DNA of 37,100 nt from positions 1 to 37,100 of the forward strand of contig RQOP01000056.1 of the NCBI GenBank assembly GCA_008373095.1. Direction: 5' to 3'. The position numbers and the translations under genes were made by a program. The stretch comes from SAR202 cluster bacterium (GTDB lineage Bacteria > Chloroflexota > Dehalococcoidia > Lucifugimonadales > UBA826). This document shows, in pieces, positions 9,132 to 17,684 of this stretch (the first letter of the stretch is position 1; each line of letters starts with the position of its first letter). Below the pieces are notes generated by a model. That model did no database searches, had not been told where the DNA came from, and worked only from the letters and a program-made list of their open reading frames with translations.

Positions 9132-9923
9132 ATGGCCACATACAATCCAAAAGGTGCAAGCAATTGGGAGTCGGGGAAAAGAGGTTTTCAGTCGGCTTTG
9201 AATCCTTGTCAGCAAATCGGACTTTTACTTATATGGGCACAGAATGATTGGAAGAATGCTATTGGGCGTGAATTTTTGGAAAGTAGATATAGGATCTCCC
9301 TTCCAGCCAGAACACTAACTGCATATAAAGGCAGGTTTAAAAAATTCTGGCTCAAGGGTAGCCCTGTTGATATTCCGGCTGAATGGTCTGATTTCAAAGA
9401 ACTTATTTCACATGGTGTGCCAGAAGGACATCTGTCTTCTCTGCACTCAATGTGGAGAGACATACAGAGAATGTGTCTTGATGTTGGTGTTATTCCTATT
9501 AACCCTACTTACAGATCTCTTAAATGGTGGTCGTATGTCTCTGAATATCACGGTAACAGCATCAACATACCTTCTGATATACAGATAGTGGGAGATCAGT
9601 ACATGGTTCGCGAGATGATAGCTGATATGGGAGGCAAACCTTTTGTTAAAGATGACATAGATATGTGGCTCCTGTATGAACCTTGGGTTAGCCAGGAAAA
9701 TATGAGACGTTACCTGACTTTAATAAGGGAACAAAAAATAACCTCAATTGACTGGGGGAATAATGGATGGGGTCTTGAGATAGCAGATTCGGTGGAAAGG
9801 GCAGATCAATATCCTGAAGGTTATGGAATGTCGGTTTTGAATTGGCTTTTGGCTACCTCGCCCGAACCTTACCTGCTGCCATCTCAGATAATTGAAAAAT
9901 ACTCAATATTTGCGAGGCCATAA
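9132..9923 (+). CDS. Hypothetical Trp-rich protein, unrecognised
   Basis: I do not recognise this 263-residue protein. It is soluble-looking, with no signal peptide or clear membrane segment, and is unusually rich in Trp. The first about 80 residues (through SLPARTLTAYKGRFKKFW) look like a basic helical, possibly helix-turn-helix, segment. The remainder alternates acidic and aromatic stretches (DMWLLYEPW, SIDWGNNGWGLEIAD). Translation starts at ATG 9132 without a convincing Shine-Dalgarno sequence; the upstream region is A-rich. It is separated from oxc by 189 bases and converges on the alanine dehydrogenase gene, so it is probably a separate transcription unit. Frame length and composition support a real gene. 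Confidence 0.6.
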   Translation: MATYNPKGASNWESGKRGFQSALNPCQQIGLLLIWAQNDWKNAIGREFLESRYRISLPARTLTAYKGRFKKFWLKGSPVDIPAEWSDFKELISHGVPEGHLSSLHSMWRDIQRMCLDVGVIPINPTYRSLKWWSYVSEYHGNSINIPSDIQIVGDQYMVREMIADMGGKPFVKDDIDMWLLYEPWVSQENMRRYLTLIREQKITSIDWGNNGWGLEIADSVERADQYPEGYGMSVLNWLLATSPEPYLLPSQIIEKYSIFARP

Positions 9924-9967
9924 AAACATTCCCTGGCCAGCCTAAATTATTTCCTAAGGAAAAATAT

Positions 9968-11062
9968 TTAACTTATTCCCAATGCCTTAGATACTGACTG
10001 GTTCACCAGTCGTCCATTGTCTACATTCAATCCTTTGGAAAGAGAAGTATCTGTAGCGAGAGCATCTTTTACACCCTTATCTGCCAATAATTTTATGTAG
10101 GGTAGGGACACGTTAACCAGGGTTTCAGTGGCTGTTCGAGGCACAGCGCCGGGCATATTCCGTACACAGTAATGAGTCACTCCATCCTCCACGTAAACCG
10201 GATCGCTAAGTGTTGTCTCCCTGCTAGTTTCGATACATCCACCCTGGTCTATACAAGCATCGATTATTATAGAACCTTTTTTCATCAATTGGATCATGGC
10301 TTTAGTGACTAATTTTGGGACTGATCCTCCCGCGTCCCGAACAGCTCCGATAACGACATCAGATAACTCAACTGTCTCCTCTATTTTGTTTCTTGAAGAA
10401 GTTCCTATTTTGAGTCTAGGGTGATTATTTAACGATTCTTGAAGCTGAGCAAGTCGTTCGTGTCCTCGGCTTAAGACCGTTACCTCTGCCCCCATATTCA
10501 GAGCCAGCTCTGCTGCATGAAATCCAGCTGTTCCGGCCCCAAGTATTGCTACTTTTACAGAGTCTGCCCCAGCAACACTACTAAGGAGCTTTCCGGATCC
10601 CCCTTGAGGGCTTTTTAGGTAATGGGTAGCAACATCTACAGCCAACCTACCGGTCAAAGCGCTCATTGGTTTCAGAATTGGTAGCGATCCGTCGTTCATT
10701 TCAACCGTTTCATATGCGATAGCCGTGATTCTACTTTTTAACAGGGCTTTAGCCAGGTCTGGATTGGCTCCTAAGGAAAGGAAGGAAAAACTCACAAGAC
10801 CAGGACGCAAAAAGTCACATTCATATAGTTGGAATTCTTTCACTTTTACAATCAATTCTGAATCTGAAAATAAAACATCTGGTTTCCTCATCAGCTCAGC
10901 GCCTACTTTTTCGTAGCTGTGATCAGAAATCCCGCTGCCCAACCCGGCATTTTTCTCTACAAGAACTCGATGGCCACTTTTTATCAACGTGTCTACGCCT
11001 TCTGGGGTTATACCAACTCTTAGCTCTTGATCTTTGGTTTCTTTGGGGAGTCCTATGATCAT
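9968..11062 (-). CDS. Alanine dehydrogenase homologue, catalytic His replaced
   Basis: It matches NAD-dependent L-alanine dehydrogenase along its length (364 residues, family about 370). I place the start at ATG 11062 (MIIGLPKE), which fits the family N-terminus better than the GTG at 11071. The nucleotide-binding loop is GAGTAG, and DACIDQGG and YCVRNMPGAVPRTATETL are diagnostic. In family numbering Arg15, Lys75 and Asp270 are kept. The residue collinear with catalytic His96 (FLHL in other members) is Ser (FSFLSLGAN; codon TCC on the minus strand). It could be an altered-specificity or inactive member, or a relative using another amino or imino acid. It stands alone, convergent with the unknown gene and divergent from the hydrolase gene. 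Confidence 0.85.
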   Translation of the reverse strand: MIIGLPKETKDQELRVGITPEGVDTLIKSGHRVLVEKNAGLGSGISDHSYEKVGAELMRKPDVLFSDSELIVKVKEFQLYECDFLRPGLVSFSFLSLGANPDLAKALLKSRITAIAYETVEMNDGSLPILKPMSALTGRLAVDVATHYLKSPQGGSGKLLSSVAGADSVKVAILGAGTAGFHAAELALNMGAEVTVLSRGHERLAQLQESLNNHPRLKIGTSSRNKIEETVELSDVVIGAVRDAGGSVPKLVTKAMIQLMKKGSIIIDACIDQGGCIETSRETTLSDPVYVEDGVTHYCVRNMPGAVPRTATETLVNVSLPYIKLLADKGVKDALATDTSLSKGLNVDNGRLVNQSVSKALGIS

Positions 11063-11162
11063 AAAATTCACTGTGATTGTTATGGATTTGACCCAGTATA
11101 TATGGGCTGATTTAATAGCTGAAGTATTACTTCATAGCCATATTTTCATTTAGGAGCTAATT

Positions 11163-11996
11163 ATGCCTAGTATGCCAACTACACAGTTCACTCACATTAA
11201 TGGGAATTCACTCGCCTTTTATGAATGGGGTCAAAAAGGTAATCCTGTTTTGATTTGCCTTCACAGTCATACTAATTCGGCCGCATCATGGAGAGAGTTT
11301 GCTGAGTTTGCATCTTCCAAATATCACGTTTTTGCTCTGGATCAACGTGGTCATGGAAATAGCGAATGGGCTAATGATGGGTATGCTAGAGATAGATTTG
11401 TAGAAGACCTATCTGAATTTGTAAAAATAAATGGATTTGAAACTATTACCCTTGTAGGGTGTTCTATGGGTGGATGGCATTCGATTCTGTACACAGTTAC
11501 TAATCAGATCGTTGTAGACCGGATTGTTATGGTTGATATAGCACCAGAGCCTTCACAGGAAAGACTTCAGGCTCCTCCCGCACCTGCTGCTCCTGGGGAA
11601 TTTCAGACTCTTGAAGATGGTTACCAGTGGCTCAGATCTGGGAATACCTTAGCTTCAGATGAACGCTTACATGAAGAGGCTGAATCCAGATTGAAGAAAA
11701 CAGATTCCAGTACTTGGACTTGGAAAGCAGATTTAAATGGGTTTGATAATCCACTCCCAGATATGACTAGTACCGAATTAATTGGTAGATACTGGTCAGC
11801 CATAGAGAACATACAATGCCCGATATTTGAAATTAGAGGAGCCGAAAGTGGTCTTGTGAGCGACGATACGATCGATAAGATGAAAAGTCTTGGTAAAAAC
11901 GTGACATCTGTTGATGTAGCAAGTGCAGGACACGTGGTGATGGTGGATCAACCTGAAGCCTTCATAGAAGCTGCTAGGGGATTTGTGGGGCTTTAG
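11163..11996 (+). CDS. Alpha/beta hydrolase
   Basis: A 277-residue alpha/beta-fold hydrolase. It shows an oxyanion-hole region (CLHSHTNSAASWREF), the DQRGHGNSEW block, the nucleophile elbow VGCSMGG with Ser101, and a C-terminal catalytic His257 in SAGHVVMVDQPEAF. An acidic residue around RGAESGLVSDD probably completes the triad. The ATG start has AGGAG eight bases upstream. There is no signal peptide, so it is cytoplasmic. Members of this group cleave esters, lactones or C-C bonds of ring-cleavage products; which applies here cannot be told. It converges on the MDMPI-like gene. Confidence 0.9.
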   Translation: MPSMPTTQFTHINGNSLAFYEWGQKGNPVLICLHSHTNSAASWREFAEFASSKYHVFALDQRGHGNSEWANDGYARDRFVEDLSEFVKINGFETITLVGCSMGGWHSILYTVTNQIVVDRIVMVDIAPEPSQERLQAPPAPAAPGEFQTLEDGYQWLRSGNTLASDERLHEEAESRLKKTDSSTWTWKADLNGFDNPLPDMTSTELIGRYWSAIENIQCPIFEIRGAESGLVSDDTIDKMKSLGKNVTSVDVASAGHVVMVDQPEAFIEAARGFVGL

Positions 11997-12018
11997 AGTT
12001 TGGGCCTATAAAGTTTAA

Positions 12019-12885
12019 TTACGACCCTGTGAACCATTTTGAAAATGAGTCGACATGACTCTGATTACCTGTTAATTGGGTGGAACTATCTTCGATAGAT
12101 TCTGATAGGTTTTTCCTACCTGTAATTAACAATGCGAATTCACTTGCAGTGGTGTGTATTTCGGCATCCGAATCGAAGGAATTGATTGGAAGCTCTTCAA
12201 TATCCAATTTACCACTGGAGCTCGCGATTCGTAGCCCATTCAAAGTACCAAAGTTAACTGCTAATGTCTGTGAAGGGCTCTCAGCAGAATCAGGGGTCTT
12301 AAACCATCGGTTGATCAGTTTATTGCAGAAGTATTCAGGCAATAGCGGAGCTAAATTTTCGTCGACCAAATATTCTTCATCTACGGCATTTAAGGCGTCC
12401 CACGTATGAATTGTGGACTCAAACAGGGTCCATAGAAGAATCCCCTGAATAGAAACCCAATTCACGGGATGATACGCTGGCAAATTCCATTGGTTGTCCT
12501 GGCAAGAATTGAAGCCATCCAGTAACTTCTGAAATCGAAGTTCTAGTTCATTGATTAGTGAATCTTTTGAATCGAAAGATTTACTAGTTTCCTTAGCTCT
12601 TTCTGAGAGGAATTCAGCAAATGATTTGCCATCTAGGTTACCTGGTTCAGGTCTTGAACTATTGGGATCATCCAAGAGATTTTCTTCATTTTTGGCCGAA
12701 TCTATAAAGATGAGATAATTCGTCAAAACTGATGATAGGTGTGCTATCACATCTTTCACTGTCCAGTCATCACAGTGACTTTGGCTTGCCCAACTTTGTT
12801 CAGGTAAGTTTTTAAGCTGGTTGGTCAGTCTTGGAGAAAATTCATTTAACTGTTGCAAAATTTGGTTCTGTTTTTCTTTTATCAA
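12019..12885 (-). CDS. MDMPI/DinB-like metal-binding protein (TIGR03083 type)
   Basis: A 288-residue protein of the maleylpyruvate-isomerase N-terminal/DinB superfamily. The four-helix-bundle signature DWTVKDVIAHLSS lies near residue 41, and the second metal-binding segment is FESTIHTWDAL. Their His, Glu and His residues are the expected metal ligands. A C-terminal SCP2-like region follows. Family members include mycothiol-dependent maleylpyruvate isomerase and many uncharacterised thiol-dependent transferases; they are most common in Actinobacteria and Chloroflexota. The start is TTG, preceded by GCGGAG at good spacing. The exact reaction is unknown. Confidence 0.8.
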   Translation of the reverse strand: MIKEKQNQILQQLNEFSPRLTNQLKNLPEQSWASQSHCDDWTVKDVIAHLSSVLTNYLIFIDSAKNEENLLDDPNSSRPEPGNLDGKSFAEFLSERAKETSKSFDSKDSLINELELRFQKLLDGFNSCQDNQWNLPAYHPVNWVSIQGILLWTLFESTIHTWDALNAVDEEYLVDENLAPLLPEYFCNKLINRWFKTPDSAESPSQTLAVNFGTLNGLRIASSSGKLDIEELPINSFDSDAEIHTTASEFALLITGRKNLSESIEDSSTQLTGNQSHVDSFSKWFTGS

Positions 12886-13069
12886 ATCGACTCCGCTAAT
12901 GTGTGGGTTTGTTTATACCTAGGTGCCACATCTTACCAAATTATTACCTCTCATCCGAATTTATCTGAACTTTTGTTGCGATAGGAAGTGTGTTGATGGG
13001 CCGGTCATAGTAAAGATAGTATTTCCTCATATAAACAAGATAATTCCCTAGGTTGAGTTTATACTCCTG

Positions 13070-13096
13070 TTGAAATAAAGCTGGTAGCCCTATAAA
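13070..13096 (+). promoter_or_regulatory. Weak candidate promoter for the amidohydrolase gene
   Basis: TTGAAA and TATAAA are separated by 15 bases, about 28 bases before the amidohydrolase start. The hexamers are good but the spacer is shorter than the usual 17, so the call is tentative. Confidence 0.22.
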
Positions 13097-13123
13097 ACTT
13101 GTTAAATGTTGTAGAGGTGAAAT

Positions 13124-14554
13124 TTGTCTAAAAAGATAAAAATTGAAGCTAAACTTATTGTCGCCTATCAGGATGGAGAACACAGAATTCTTCGGAATGG
13201 ATGTGTTGTAGTAGAAGGGAACCAAATAAGCTTTGTAGGGAGCACTTTTGATCAACCCGTAGATGAAATAGTAGATGCAGGCGAGAGAATAGTTACTCCT
13301 GGCTTTATAAATACTCACTGTCATATGGCGGGCTCAACTCTGGATAAGTCTTTCATTGAGGATGTAGGGAGCAGGCAATTTTATTTGTCAGGATTGCCAG
13401 TGATGTTAAGGGCTCGAGGTGGGGCAATGAGAGATGAAGATAAAGAGGCATGCGTGGACTATTCCATTGTAGAGCTCATCAGAACCGGAACTACCACCAT
13501 TATGGAGCAAGGTGGAATGGGAGATTATGTGGCTGACGCAGCAGAGCAGGCTGGATTACGGGCCTATATAGCCAATATGTATAGCTCTGCCAGTTGGATT
13601 ACTCCAACCGGTAGACAGGTTGAATACGATTGGAATGAAGCAGCCGGAATAGAAGGTTTTAGAAAGGCAGTCGATTTTGTACAACGGGTAGATGGACGTG
13701 CCAATGGGAGAATAAAAGGATTTTTAGGTCCTGCTCAAATTGACAACTGCACGGAAGAGTTGCTTCGTATGAGTAGTGAAGCCTCCAAAGAAATGCAAGT
13801 TCCCGTAAGTTTGCATACGAGTCAGGCAGTGTTTGAATTTCAGGAAATTGCTAGAAGATATGGAATGACTCCCGTCGAATGGCTAGAGTCCATTGATTTT
13901 CTTAGTGAATGGGCGCTCCTAGGACACGTCATTTATCCAGCTGGTCATAGTTGGGTAAATTTCGCTGGCGACGATCTATCGATTTTGAAACGTCATAAAG
14001 CTTCTGTGGCTCATGCTACCTGGGTTTTCAACAGGAGAGGTATAGCTATGGAGTCATTCCCAGAGTATCTTGATGCTGGCGTTAATGTATGTCTTGGAAC
14101 AGATACATGCCCCCAATCCATGATTGAAGCTATGCGATGGTCTGCAGTGGTAGGCAAGATTATGAGCCGTCAAACTGAAAAATCTACAGCCGCAGATGTG
14201 TTTAATGCAGCTACTCTCAATCCTGCTCAGATGTTGCATCGTGACGATTTGGGTCGTATCTCGGCTGGAGCCAAAGCTGACCTGCTTTTCTGGGATACTT
14301 CATCGATGTTTATGGTCCCTATGCGTGATCCCATAAAAAACATCGTGTATAACGCTACTGCCGATGAATTAAAAGATGTCATGATTGATGGCGAGTGGGT
14401 TATGAAAGGAAGAGAAGTATTGAATATTGATGAGCGACAAGCTAATGACAAACTGCAAATTGCTGGAGAGCACGTTTGGGCGTCAGTGAATCCAGAGGTT
14501 GCAAGTAGCGCAGATGAGCTATCTCCGCAAACGTTCCCGAAATTTGAGGGGTAA
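13124..14554 (+). CDS. Amidohydrolase, ATZ/TRZ (chlorohydrolase/deaminase) type
   Basis: A 476-residue metal-dependent hydrolase of the amidohydrolase superfamily, in the branch of guanine/cytosine deaminases and triazine hydrolases. Metal and catalytic positions are visible: His65 and His67 in NTHCHM, His231 in SLHTSQ, His268 in LLGHVIY and Asp327 in LGTDTCPQ. The C-terminal AGAKADLLFWD stretch and the short N-terminal beta-domain are typical. The position usually HxxE is HTSQ here, so a Glu to Gln change may affect specificity. The start is TTG with AGAGGTGA upstream. It probably deaminates or dehalogenates an N-heterocycle or related amine. It stands alone on the plus strand. Confidence 0.88.
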   Translation: MSKKIKIEAKLIVAYQDGEHRILRNGCVVVEGNQISFVGSTFDQPVDEIVDAGERIVTPGFINTHCHMAGSTLDKSFIEDVGSRQFYLSGLPVMLRARGGAMRDEDKEACVDYSIVELIRTGTTTIMEQGGMGDYVADAAEQAGLRAYIANMYSSASWITPTGRQVEYDWNEAAGIEGFRKAVDFVQRVDGRANGRIKGFLGPAQIDNCTEELLRMSSEASKEMQVPVSLHTSQAVFEFQEIARRYGMTPVEWLESIDFLSEWALLGHVIYPAGHSWVNFAGDDLSILKRHKASVAHATWVFNRRGIAMESFPEYLDAGVNVCLGTDTCPQSMIEAMRWSAVVGKIMSRQTEKSTAADVFNAATLNPAQMLHRDDLGRISAGAKADLLFWDTSSMFMVPMRDPIKNIVYNATADELKDVMIDGEWVMKGREVLNIDERQANDKLQIAGEHVWASVNPEVASSADELSPQTFPKFEG

Positions 14555-14575
14555 ACTCAAACTTTAATTTCGGCT

Positions 14576-15556
14576 CTAGTTCTTATAGGTGGTGTAAACA
14601 TCCTCATGCAGAGCATCTGGCTCGGGGAAAGGGCTGTTATCTGCAAATTCGACAGATTTAGCAACGGCAGTTTCACAGGCTACTTCTATATTATCTAATT
14701 CCTCTTCGTTGGCGATAGAGCTATCGAGTATGTAGCTTTTAAAATTGGTAATACAGTCTCTATCCATGTAGTACTTTTGCTCTTCTTCTGACCGATAAGT
14801 AAGAGGATCGTCATGACCTGCGTGCCCTAGATATCGGTAAGTTTGGGCTTCGATAAGAGTGGGACCGTCTCCCGCCCTTGCTCTGCCTACAGCTTCTTTT
14901 GCTACTTCAAAAACATCTAGTACAGATTGTCCATCTACTGTCACACCTGGTATAGCGTACCCGTCAGCCCTATTTGAGACCGAGCCTCCGGCTACGGAAT
15001 ACTCAAACGGAGTGGATTCAGCATACCTGTTATTCTCACAAACAAAAATGACAGGTAAATCCCAAATACTGGCTAGATTCATAGATTCATGGAGAGCTCC
15101 CTGACTCGAGGCCCCATCTCCAAAAAATACCACACTAACATTGTCTGTCCCCTTTACTTTGGCGGTTAAGGCTACACCCGTCGCAACTGGGATATTGGAC
15201 CCGACTATTCCATTAGCACCTAACATTCCTTTTTCGATGTCAGCTATGTGCATCGTTCCACCCTTTCCTTTGCCAGTGCCTGTGGACTTTCCTAAAAGTT
15301 CCGCCATCATTTCGTTAAGATCTACACCTTTGGCAATGCAGTGATGGTGGCTTCTGTGAGTACCAAGTACAAAATCATCATCTCTGAGTAGGGCGCAAAC
15401 TCCAGTTGGAACGGCTTCCTGACCAATCGAGGAATGAATACCTCTTAATTTGCCTGCGTCAGCCTCTCTTCTAGCCTGCTCCTCAAATCGCCGTATTGTG
15501 AGCATCCTTTCATACATCCATATTATCGAATCTCTATTGATTTCTTCGTAGCTCAT
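14576..15556 (-). CDS. 2-oxoacid/acetoin dehydrogenase E1 alpha subunit, orphan
   Basis: The E1 alpha subunit of a ThDP-dependent dehydrogenase (pyruvate, branched-chain or acetoin type), 326 residues. The ThDP motif runs from GDGASS (146-151) to ENN (174-176), and KGKGGTMH plus TYRYLGHAGHDDP are typical loops. The family normally acts as an alpha2beta2 E1 with a beta subunit and E2/E3 encoded alongside; none of these is in the window. The ATG start follows AGAGGTA. Either the beta partner lies elsewhere or this protein works in an unusual pairing. It diverges from the SMP-30-like gene across a 185-base region holding an inverted repeat. Confidence 0.9.
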   Translation of the reverse strand: MSYEEINRDSIIWMYERMLTIRRFEEQARREADAGKLRGIHSSIGQEAVPTGVCALLRDDDFVLGTHRSHHHCIAKGVDLNEMMAELLGKSTGTGKGKGGTMHIADIEKGMLGANGIVGSNIPVATGVALTAKVKGTDNVSVVFFGDGASSQGALHESMNLASIWDLPVIFVCENNRYAESTPFEYSVAGGSVSNRADGYAIPGVTVDGQSVLDVFEVAKEAVGRARAGDGPTLIEAQTYRYLGHAGHDDPLTYRSEEEQKYYMDRDCITNFKSYILDSSIANEEELDNIEVACETAVAKSVEFADNSPFPEPDALHEDVYTTYKN

Positions 15557-15651
15557 CAGCAGTACCTCTACTAAAATTTTCTTTGAGAAGCCATGTGAAA
15601 AATTTTCCAGCTGTTAATGAGCACATGCTACATCTTATTCATATTTCTGTC

Positions 15652-15669
15652 TTCCTCATGACTGAGGAA
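15652..15669. promoter_or_regulatory. Perfect inverted repeat in a divergent intergenic region
   Basis: TTCCTCA and TGAGGAA are exact 7-base arms around TGAC, between the divergent E1-alpha and SMP-30-like genes. No U-tract follows on the plus strand, and on the minus strand the T-run lies before the stem, so a terminator is unlikely. A regulator-binding site serving one or both genes is the better guess. Confidence 0.35.
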
Positions 15670-15741
15670 CAAAAAAAGAACTTACATTTGAGGTAGTCTT
15701 AACAAAACAGAAAGCAAACTCTGAAATCAGCTGAGGCGAAT

Positions 15742-16602
15742 ATGTCTATTTTAGATGTTAACAATGACGTGTCTTATTGTGTTGGCGGCTTTGGCGAAGG
15801 GCTTGATCACCCTGAATGTATAACCTGGGGGAGTGATGGTTATGCTTATGCGGGCGGCGAAGGGGGCCAGATTTATCGCATTGATGTAGAAAACAATCAC
15901 TTCGAGCAGTTTGCCCAGGCCCCTAATTTTGTCGGAGGTTTATGCCAAGACGGGTCAGGTAGCTTATATATCTGCAGTGGTAACAAAGTATATAAAACTG
16001 ATAATGATGGAAATTTAACTGAGTATTCTGTAGGGACACCAGATGTTGCCATGATTGGACCGAATTACCCTGCTTTCGATAAGAATGGAAATCTGTATGT
16101 TACAGATTCTGGCGAGTGGAAGAAGGATAATGGCAAGATTTTTAAGATTAACCCAGGTGGGCAAACGGAAGTTTGGTCGGACCTTCCAAATACTTTTCCG
16201 AACGGAATTTGTTTTTCGCCAAGTGGCACAGACTTGTATGTGGCGGTTAGTCTAAATCCACCAAGGATTGAAAAAATATCCATTAATGAAGCAGGGGAAG
16301 CAGGGGTAGTTGAAACGGTAATTGAAATACCTAATGCGGTACCAGATGGTTTGGCTTTTGATGCAGATGCCAATCTCTATATATCATGCTACAGGCCTGA
16401 CACCATATTCAGGTTAGATACAAAGGGTACTCTTGAGGTACTGGTCCATGATTATGAAGGAACTCTTATGGCAGCCCCAACGAATATAGCCTTCTGTGGA
16501 GATAATTTAGATGACCTGCTGAGTGCAAATCTGGGTAGATGGCATATCAGTCGCTATGCTTTGAATACTGTTGGTTTGCCACTCAACTACCCGGTACTCT
16601 GA
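15742..16602 (+). CDS. SMP-30/gluconolactonase-like beta-propeller protein
   Basis: A 286-residue six-bladed beta-propeller of the SMP-30/gluconolactonase/NHL group. Repeating blades are visible as DGxxY(V/I)xD-type strands: SDGYAYAGGEGG, DGSGSLYICSGN, DKNGNLYVTDSG, FSPSGTDLYVAV and DADANLYISC. Candidate metal ligands are the Asn in FPNGICFSPSG and the Asp in VPDGLAFDADANLY. The usual N-terminal EGP is PEC here (HPECITW), with Glu kept. Such enzymes hydrolyse sugar lactones or organophosphates. No export signal is seen. The context (a nucleoside hydrolase 46 bases downstream) fits sugar metabolism, but the substrate is inferred. Confidence 0.82.
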   Translation: MSILDVNNDVSYCVGGFGEGLDHPECITWGSDGYAYAGGEGGQIYRIDVENNHFEQFAQAPNFVGGLCQDGSGSLYICSGNKVYKTDNDGNLTEYSVGTPDVAMIGPNYPAFDKNGNLYVTDSGEWKKDNGKIFKINPGGQTEVWSDLPNTFPNGICFSPSGTDLYVAVSLNPPRIEKISINEAGEAGVVETVIEIPNAVPDGLAFDADANLYISCYRPDTIFRLDTKGTLEVLVHDYEGTLMAAPTNIAFCGDNLDDLLSANLGRWHISRYALNTVGLPLNYPVL

Positions 16603-16648
16603 ATACAATATAAAACAGGCATTTTACTTTTTTAATGAGGGTCTATTT

Positions 16649-17578
16649 ATGAATAAGACCAAAATAATCCTGGATACCGATCCAGGAAATGATGATCTTC
16701 TCGCTATAATTATGGCATTAAAATCTGAATTGTTGGATGTACGTGGATTAACGATCGTCGGTGGGAATGCATCTATTGAACACACTACTGGTAACGCTCT
16801 TAGCCTGCTGACCTATATGGACCGAATTGAGGTTCCAGTGTATGTCGGGGATGCTAGTGCACTGAATGAAGCTTCGACCTCACCTGAAGAATTTGAGGAA
16901 TTTAAGTCACACAGAATTGAAATTCACGGAGAGACGGGCCTTCATGTCTCGTTGCCTAACCCATCAATTGGCCCACAGAAAATTCACGCAGTGGAATTCA
17001 TTATTGGGGAAGCTGAAAGGCATAAAGGGGAGCTCATTATAGTACCAGTCGGCCCTTTAACAAACATCGCATTGGCACTTAAAAAACAGCCAAGGTTAGT
17101 AGATTGGGTCAAATCAATTAATTTGATGGGTGGGGCCGTAAATGTTCCCGGAAATGTCACGGAATATGCAGAATTTAATATTTATTGCGATCCGGAAGCT
17201 GCTAATGCTGTTCTCTCTTCAGGAATAGATATAAAGATGTGTGGGCTAGATATAACCCGTGTCACCTCGGTAAAGAAAGAGGAAACCGATTGGCTTGCTG
17301 GTAATTCGGCAGGTGAAAAAATTATACGACGACTTCTGAACACTGTTTTTGAAACTACCGGGAGAAATTCATTTAGTTTGCATGATCCAATAACTGTCTT
17401 ATCAGTTTTGTACCCAGAACTAATCGATTGGAAAGAGTATGATGTTTCGGTGATTTGTGAGGGGTCACAATTTGGTAAAACAGTTGGTACCTTGAATCCA
17501 AATGGTTCCGTTTCTGTTGGGATCGGAATAGATCAGGTTCTGGCAAAAGCTAAAATAGCAGAAATACTCAGTGAATAA
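16649..17578 (+). CDS. Inosine/uridine-preferring nucleoside hydrolase
   Basis: A nucleoside N-ribohydrolase of 309 residues that splits nucleosides into base and ribose. The calcium-binding N-terminal motif is DTDPGNDDLLA (residues 9-19), followed by VPVGPLTNIALAL, AEFNIYCDPEAA and His245-Asp246 in LHDPITVL. I moved the start from the ORF track's 16571, which overlaps the previous gene, to ATG 16649, preceded by GAGG. It follows the SMP-30-like gene closely and may be co-transcribed. It probably acts in nucleoside salvage or use of nucleosides as carbon; which base is preferred cannot be told. Confidence 0.92.
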   Translation: MNKTKIILDTDPGNDDLLAIIMALKSELLDVRGLTIVGGNASIEHTTGNALSLLTYMDRIEVPVYVGDASALNEASTSPEEFEEFKSHRIEIHGETGLHVSLPNPSIGPQKIHAVEFIIGEAERHKGELIIVPVGPLTNIALALKKQPRLVDWVKSINLMGGAVNVPGNVTEYAEFNIYCDPEAANAVLSSGIDIKMCGLDITRVTSVKKEETDWLAGNSAGEKIIRRLLNTVFETTGRNSFSLHDPITVLSVLYPELIDWKEYDVSVICEGSQFGKTVGTLNPNGSVSVGIGIDQVLAKAKIAEILSE

Positions 17579-17684
17579 TGTTGATTGAAATAGACTTACG
17601 CTACTTGGGATTACATAAAATTTGATTACGGTATAAACGCTTATCGCGATGTTTATTGTTTTCAGTTAAAACAAGGAGAAAATA

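Noticed and set aside
9936-9967. TTTCCTAAGGAAA palindrome between convergent genes, considered as terminator
   Set aside because: The arms leave a one-base loop and no GC-rich stem with a T-run, so it is not a credible intrinsic terminator.
12944-13324. 126-residue Tyr-rich minus-strand ORF
   Set aside because: It overlaps the 5' end of the amidohydrolase, has no motif and no ribosome site; best treated as a shadow with an AT-rich intergenic part.
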